Made by a program: the position numbers and the translations under genes. The notes under the pieces are model-generated. The model saw only the letters and a list, made by a program, of their open reading frames with translations. It searched no databases and was not told where the DNA came from. A stretch of DNA of 12,008 nucleotides from Asterionellopsis glacialis (taxonomy: Eukaryota; Bacillariophyta; Plagiogrammaphyceae; Rhaphoneidales; Asterionellopsidaceae), in the NCBI GenBank assembly GCA_014885115.2, contig WKLE02003274.1, positions 1 through 12,008 on the forward strand, in the 5' to 3' direction. This document shows, one piece after another, positions 8,602 to 12,008 of this stretch (position 1 is the first letter of the stretch; each line of letters starts with the position of its first letter).

Positions 8602-8729
8602 TTTAATCATGACACAGGGGGTGTGTACAGCCAGGTTTCGATCGCCCCCCAAAAAGAAAAAAGGCCTGCGTTAGAGCCTACATTTTTCAGAATTTCAGCT
8701 TTTAGGAGAGATCATGACACAGCCCCTAA
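8602..8729. repeat. Right terminal inverted repeat with TAA target copy
   Basis: This is the reverse-complement counterpart of the left end. Anchors are TTTAATCATG (8602-8611), AAAAAAGGCCTG (8657-8668), TTTTCAGAATTTCAG (about 8684-8698) and the terminal GATCATGACACAGCCCC ending at 8726. TAA follows at 8727-8729. A second TTTTCAGAATTTCAG...ATCATGACACAG copy lies just inside (about 8577-8617), so the right end has an internal duplication of its terminal motif. Confidence 0.72.
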
Positions 8730-8774
8730 ACAACTCACCCAAATTTGTCTGATTTTGTGGTAAATCCGAGATGA

Positions 8775-8821
8775 CTGTCTGTCTGTCTGTCTGTCTGTCT
8801 CTGTCTGTCTGTCTCTCTCTC
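8775..8821. repeat. CTGT/CTCT microsatellite
   Basis: About a dozen CTGT units, interrupted by CTCTGT steps, grade into a CT-rich tract continuing to about 8860. It lies roughly 260-300 bp upstream of the intact gene's ATG and immediately beyond the Harbinger insertion. Pyrimidine tracts can act in core promoters, but no function is shown here. Confidence 0.9.
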
Positions 8822-9078
8822 GTCACTTTCTCTCGTCTCTCTTTCTTGCTCTCTCTGTTTCAACTCTAGTCCTAACATGTGGTGTCTTGTGATATCATAC
8901 ACATCTTCTTGCTGTCTCGTGCTGCAGTTAGGACTTGGCATAATTTCATATTAGACCAAACAGCGTTGCATTCACGAGGCACTGTAGTCTACCCAGTCTA
9001 CCCAGTGTATCACGAAACTTTTAAAGGTCATAAGCCACTCTCCGAGTTTCTTCGGCACAAGATAAAAGAACGGCTACC
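8822..9078 (+). promoter_or_regulatory. Probable promoter and 5' leader of the 9079 gene
   Basis: This is the only room for transcription start between the Harbinger element with its microsatellite and the ATG at 9079. It has a CT-rich part (to about 8860), a small tandem TCTACCCAG TCTACCCAG (8988-9005) and the leader GGCTACC directly before the ATG. No convincing TATA box or initiator was recognised. Confidence 0.4.
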
Positions 9079-10155
9079 ATGACTGACAGCGTTGAAGAAG
9101 CAACTGCAGCTCTCAAGGGTTTGTTGGGAATTGGTGGTAGCCCTGTGCCCACATCATCAACAACAGCAACAACCCCCTCAGCTCCAACGGCAGGTGCGTC
9201 CAAAAATGCAGGTTACAAGACTTCCAATTTCAAAAAAAAGAAGGGCAAAAAGAAAAAAGATCTTTCAAGTAACCAAAGAAACAATAACGAATCTTCATCT
9301 CTGAGACGCAACAATGCTACGTCGTCATCACAACAAAGTAATTACAGCAAACCTGAAAATTTTGCATGGTCGGCATTTCAATCATCACCAGATGCATCCT
9401 CTCTTCCAATACCAGCATTTTCAACATCGACCGGTGCTCCTAGCAGCAAAATGAACCCAAACAAATATCCGTTAATGGGAGGATTGTCCTATTCGCTGCT
9501 TCCACCTCAACAATCTCAACAAACGGTCGTTTCTTCTTTCAAAAATGAACAACCGAAACAATCGGCATTGTCATCATTTCCTCCCCCACCACCAATACCT
9601 ACTCCACCTCAACTTACAACAAATATTAAAACTCCAGTGAAAGGTCCTTTGGGGAGTGTAGATAGACAACCAAAAAGTAAGAGCGGAATTAATCTGGCAC
9701 AATTAGTTGCATCGCCACCAGTAACAACACCACCTCATCCACAACAACAACAGCATTCGATATCTTCTCCTCCTATGATAAGTGTCATTGCAAAATCACA
9801 AATACCAAATACACCATCTCAAGTCTCATTTCCACTGCCTCCACCTATCCCCCCTTCAGGTGTAGGTATTCCTCCTCAACAGCAACAGCATCATCCACAG
9901 CCCCGGCAACCTCCCTTACCTGTATCTCTTCAATTACAACCTCAACAACCAGTTTCTGTAATTCATGTTCAAGTTCCAACTACACTTTTACCTGGAAGAC
10001 AAATGGTTGTATATTTACAGCATGGACCTATTCATGTGGTTGTACCGGAAGGTGTTATGCCAGGAATGGTAATTCCTGTTCAAATTCCACATACAACAAC
10101 GAACGTGACTACTCCAACAACAGCTACTCCTACAAATGAACGCTGTCGTGCTTGA
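9079..10155 (+). CDS. Pro/Gln-rich protein with Edc1/PNRC2-like decapping motif
   Basis: This is an intact single-exon reading of 358 residues in a favourable start context (CTACCATGA). Features in order are EATAALKGLLGIGG (7-20), a short amphipathic leucine helix; a basic run KKKKGKKKK (52-60), possibly a nuclear signal or RNA contact; FAWSAF (95-100) followed by SSLPIPAF (107-114); long Ser/Asn, poly-Pro and poly-Gln disorder (about 140-290); and a C-terminal block LLPGRQMVVYL then VVPEGVMPGMVIPVQIP (303-337), an old two-copy P-G motif. The 95-114 stretch matches the Edc1/PNRC2 decapping-activator layout: aromatic-A-x-x-x-F, then about nine residues, then LPxP. In those proteins the Pro part binds the Dcp1 EVH1 domain and the aromatic part activates Dcp2. 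The LKGLLGI helix resembles the leucine motifs that bind Edc3 LSm domains. The proposed role, mRNA decapping in cytoplasmic granules, is inference. It could also be a nuclear coregulator. Confidence 0.88.
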   Translation: MTDSVEEATAALKGLLGIGGSPVPTSSTTATTPSAPTAGASKNAGYKTSNFKKKKGKKKKDLSSNQRNNNESSSLRRNNATSSSQQSNYSKPENFAWSAFQSSPDASSLPIPAFSTSTGAPSSKMNPNKYPLMGGLSYSLLPPQQSQQTVVSSFKNEQPKQSALSSFPPPPPIPTPPQLTTNIKTPVKGPLGSVDRQPKSKSGINLAQLVASPPVTTPPHPQQQQHSISSPPMISVIAKSQIPNTPSQVSFPLPPPIPPSGVGIPPQQQQHHPQPRQPPLPVSLQLQPQQPVSVIHVQVPTTLLPGRQMVVYLQHGPIHVVVPEGVMPGMVIPVQIPHTTTNVTTPTTATPTNERCRA

Positions 10156-10806
10156 GAAAAAAAAAATAGTCCTGTACAGGACAATACAGTGTACGGATGT
10201 GCGAACGTGAGAGGTTAAAGAGATATTAAATATATGTAAGATGTAAGAATTGGATGTAAAAGAGAAAGGGGAGTAAAAGAGCCAGGGGTAACAATGAATT
10301 TAAAAGAAAGGATGCAGTTACGAAGATGCAGAATCTACAAATCAAAGCAAAAAATAAAGTCCTGAATTTAGGTGGGAAAAGAAAGAACGGTTCTTTTCTT
10401 TTCTATATCAGAGCCATTGTCAATGAAGGCTTGCAAGAAGTATTGTTTCAAGGAAAATAAATGATCGAAGGATGCGGTGATACTATTTTTTCACCAGAGC
10501 ATAACATATCTAAAAATTGCTTTTGTTCGAATTATACAAAGTCAAGAAATTGATTCGCTGTCGTGGCAATGCATACTGCAGTATAGTGAGACCTTGATGC
10601 AATTACGTTCAGCTAGAGTCTCTGTATGGGATTCTTCTGTTTTTTCTCTCTGTGTCCTACATTTGGTGAATATCCTTGTTGTCATGCTATGCTGTCAGGC
10701 AGGCGTGACCCATGTTTTGTCCAATGTCAATTTACGAATTTGAATTGGTAACAAATTGTTATGATAGCTTTTCTGATAGGGTGGTAACAAGCAATCAATA
10801 TAGTCT
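10156..10806 (+). other. 3' flank of the decapping-type gene, no further gene seen
   Basis: This stretch is purine- and A-rich. An A10 run follows the stop, then the palindrome GTCCTGTACAGGAC (10169-10182). Further on is a near-perfect purine/pyrimidine hairpin, GAAAAGAAAGAAC against GTTCTTTTCTTTTC (10376-10403). AATAAA-like words occur at about 10351-10356 and 10455-10461 and could serve 3'-end formation. A short plus reading at 10477-10743 is hydrophobic and irregular, and I do not regard it as a gene. Confidence 0.5.
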
Positions 10807-11379
10807 GTGGAGAGGAATGAATTGCTAACAAAAGATTTCACCACCCCTGAGCAGGGGTCTCACTACACTGCGTTACGTTCGATTATACCCCTTCCCGACC
10901 CTGTTTCAACAAAAAAAATCTCGGAAATTCCGAAATGTGGAAATCACGTCCGCTTTTTGGGGGTGGTGGTAAGGGAAAGGTTACAAGATGTCCTACCACA
11001 AGAGGACATGTACAGGACTATTGAAGCACCTATGAAAGCACAACATGATATGCCCACCTTCAAGTGTGACCGTGGTGGTGGTGAGGGCTCCCTGGAAGCA
11101 TTTTGTGACCTACTGAACCAGTACGGTAACACTAACACCAGGGAGTCTCTTGCAAATTCACTACATTTAGGTGGAACAGCAAGACATAACAAGAGTATCC
11201 GTGAACCATTGAAGTTTGATGCAATGACAGCAGAAGAAAGGTCTGGAATGAATATTTTCCTACGTGGAGAATCAGCATTTTACAATGACCAGGATCTTGT
11301 TGCAGTTAACAAATTAGCTAGAGCAGTGGGTGTGGTAGCTGAAGTACATACAGGTGTACAAGAACTACCCCCAGGTTGA
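10807..11379 (+). pseudogene. Coding-like fragment of unknown family, no usable start
   Basis: The reading is open for 190 codons after a TAG at 10801. The opening codon is GTG and the first in-frame ATG is at 11008 (codon 68), so it is probably an internal or last exon, or a broken gene. The composition looks protein-like: no low complexity, balanced charge, and segments such as HVRFLGVVVRERLQDVLP, FKCDRGGGEGSLEAFCDLLN, GNTNTRESLANSLHLGG, KFDAMTAEERSGM and KLARAVGVVAEVHTGVQ. The C-x-RG-x(4)-LE-x-F-x(3)-L pattern recalls C-terminal parts of some transposase-like eukaryotic proteins, but I cannot name the family. It ends 18 bp before the foldback element, so the original C-terminus may have been altered or the piece may be captured DNA. 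Confidence 0.42.
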
Positions 11380-11397
11380 ATGACTGGTGTCAGTGCC

Positions 11398-11998
11398 TGC
11401 AGTAGGCGAGTCGCGAGACTTGCGCGATATGTCAATCAACCATAGTACGGACGGACCGTGATGCGATGATGTCACGGACCGGACAAGACATGATGACATG
11501 ATGACGTCATCACACGGACAGACGAGATGATGTGATGACGTCATCAAGCGGACAGACCAAATAAATTATGAGCTATTTTAGAGCTTAGCTAAAAATATCC
11601 GACAATTCACTGATTCATCTTCGCGACCCAAAAGAAGTACGGGATCCTACGACGGATCTAATTAGAGTTCGGTTTCCAATGGAGTTCGCTTTTAACATGT
11701 GAACTGAACTCCCCGAGCTAGCCAATCGGAATGCTCCAAGTCAGGCGCGTCACCGTGTTCTGTTGTGGAGTGGAATTTGATACACTTCGCATCGTGACGT
11801 CCGCATTCGCAATAATGCTGTGCGTCACTGGGCATTTGTGTCTGTCCGCTTGATAATGTCATCACGTCATCTCATCTGTCTGTGTGATGACGTCATCATG
11901 TCAGCACATCTGTCCAGTCCGTGACATCATCACATCACGGTCCGTCCGTACTACGGTTGATTGACATATCGCGCAAGTCTCGCGACTCACCTACTGCA
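11398..11998. mobile_element. Foldback/MITE-like element with 160-bp inverted arms
   Basis: The arms at 11398-11557 and 11840-11998 are reverse complements at about 147 of 159 aligned positions plus one 1-bp gap. They enclose 282 bp (11558-11839) with no coding sequence. Terminal words are TGCAGTAGG on the left and CCTACTGCA on the right. Long terminal arms with a short non-coding core fit a non-autonomous Mutator-like or foldback element. The outer limit is uncertain because the window ends 10 bp beyond the right arm, so a target-site duplication cannot be tested. CCCCCA occurs outside both ends (11370-11374 region and 12003-12008), but that is too weak to call. Confidence 0.85.
11499..11512. 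promoter_or_regulatory. Palindromic TGATGACGTCATCA (CRE/bZIP-type site)
   Basis: This is a perfect 14-bp palindrome centred on TGACGTCA (11502-11509). A second lies at 11533-11546 (core 11536-11543) in the same arm and a third at 11885-11898 (core 11888-11895) in the other arm. A half site TGACGT sits in the core at 11795-11800. TGACGTCA is the established consensus for CREB/ATF-type bZIP proteins, and TGACGT elements drive CO2/cAMP-responsive genes in diatoms. Function here is inferred from sequence only. Confidence 0.5.
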
Positions 11999-12008
11999 CT
12001 TGCCCCCA

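Larger units (their letters stand above)
5176..8726. mobile_element. PIF/Harbinger DNA transposon, internally deleted copy
   Basis: The ends match as inverted repeats. The left end reads CAGGCTGTGTCATGGTC and the right end, on the minus strand, reads GGGGCTGTGTCATGATC. Further anchors are shared in the same order inwards: GCTGAAA, CAGGCCTTTTTT and CATGATTAAA. TAA lies directly outside both ends (5173-5175 and 8727-8729), the 3-bp TWA-type duplication that PIF/Harbinger elements make. Inside are a Harbinger transposase remnant (+) and a converging partner gene (-), the usual two-gene plan. Both genes are truncated at about 6828-6835 and carry frame lesions, so the copy is non-autonomous. The length is 3551 bp. 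The terminal matches and TAA flanks are seen directly; the family assignment rests on the transposase motifs. Confidence 0.8.

Noticed and set aside
8735..8941. Minus-strand reading rich in Arg, Gln, Thr and Asp
   Set aside because: It is produced by translating the CTGT/CT microsatellite and has no other support.
10477..10743. 88-codon plus-strand reading after the decapping-type gene
   Set aside because: Hydrophobic, Cys-rich, irregular composition with no motif. It looks like AT-rich 3' flank read by chance.
11370..12008. CCCCCA on both sides of the foldback element as target-site duplication
   Set aside because: It does not sit directly against the arm ends on the left, and the window ends at the right copy, so it cannot be told from chance.

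Overview
The window looks like nuclear DNA of a diatom or close stramenopile. It has no bacterial operons or ribosome binding sites, coding is sparse, and transposon remains dominate. The transposase partner protein, the retroelement peptides and the one intact gene all resemble families I associate with diatom genomes. This is recognition from memory, not a search.

Layout. (1) Positions 1 to about 4950, minus strand: a decayed non-LTR retrotransposon. It has a coiled-coil ORF1 and then an ORF2 with an apurinic-type endonuclease followed by reverse transcriptase. Its 3' end lies off the left edge. (2) Positions 5176-8726: a PIF/Harbinger DNA transposon. I delimit it by matching inverted ends and a 3-bp TAA flank on both sides. 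It holds a transposase pseudogene (+) and a converging partner-gene pseudogene (-). Both lose their C-terminal ends at one junction near 6830, so this copy looks internally deleted. It also contains a near-perfect 43-bp hairpin, a 72-bp tandem duplication with compensatory changes, and a frame-breaking 29-bp tandem duplication. (3) Positions 8730-9078: a TCTG microsatellite and the probable promoter and leader of the next gene. (4) Positions 9079-10155 (+): the only intact gene, a 358-residue Pro/Gln-rich protein. It carries an Edc1/PNRC2-like decapping motif and an N-terminal leucine helix. (5) Positions 10156-10806: 3' flank without a recognisable gene. (6) Positions 10807-11379 (+): a coding-looking fragment without a usable start. 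(7) Positions 11398-11998: a foldback or MITE-like element with 160-bp inverted arms carrying palindromic TGACGTCA sites.

How the parts relate. The two Harbinger genes would normally act together, with the partner as a presumed accessory protein, but both are broken here. The element sits about 350 bp upstream of the decapping-type gene and could affect its expression. The two arms of the foldback element differ almost only at CpG sites, which suggests past cytosine methylation of repeats in this genome.
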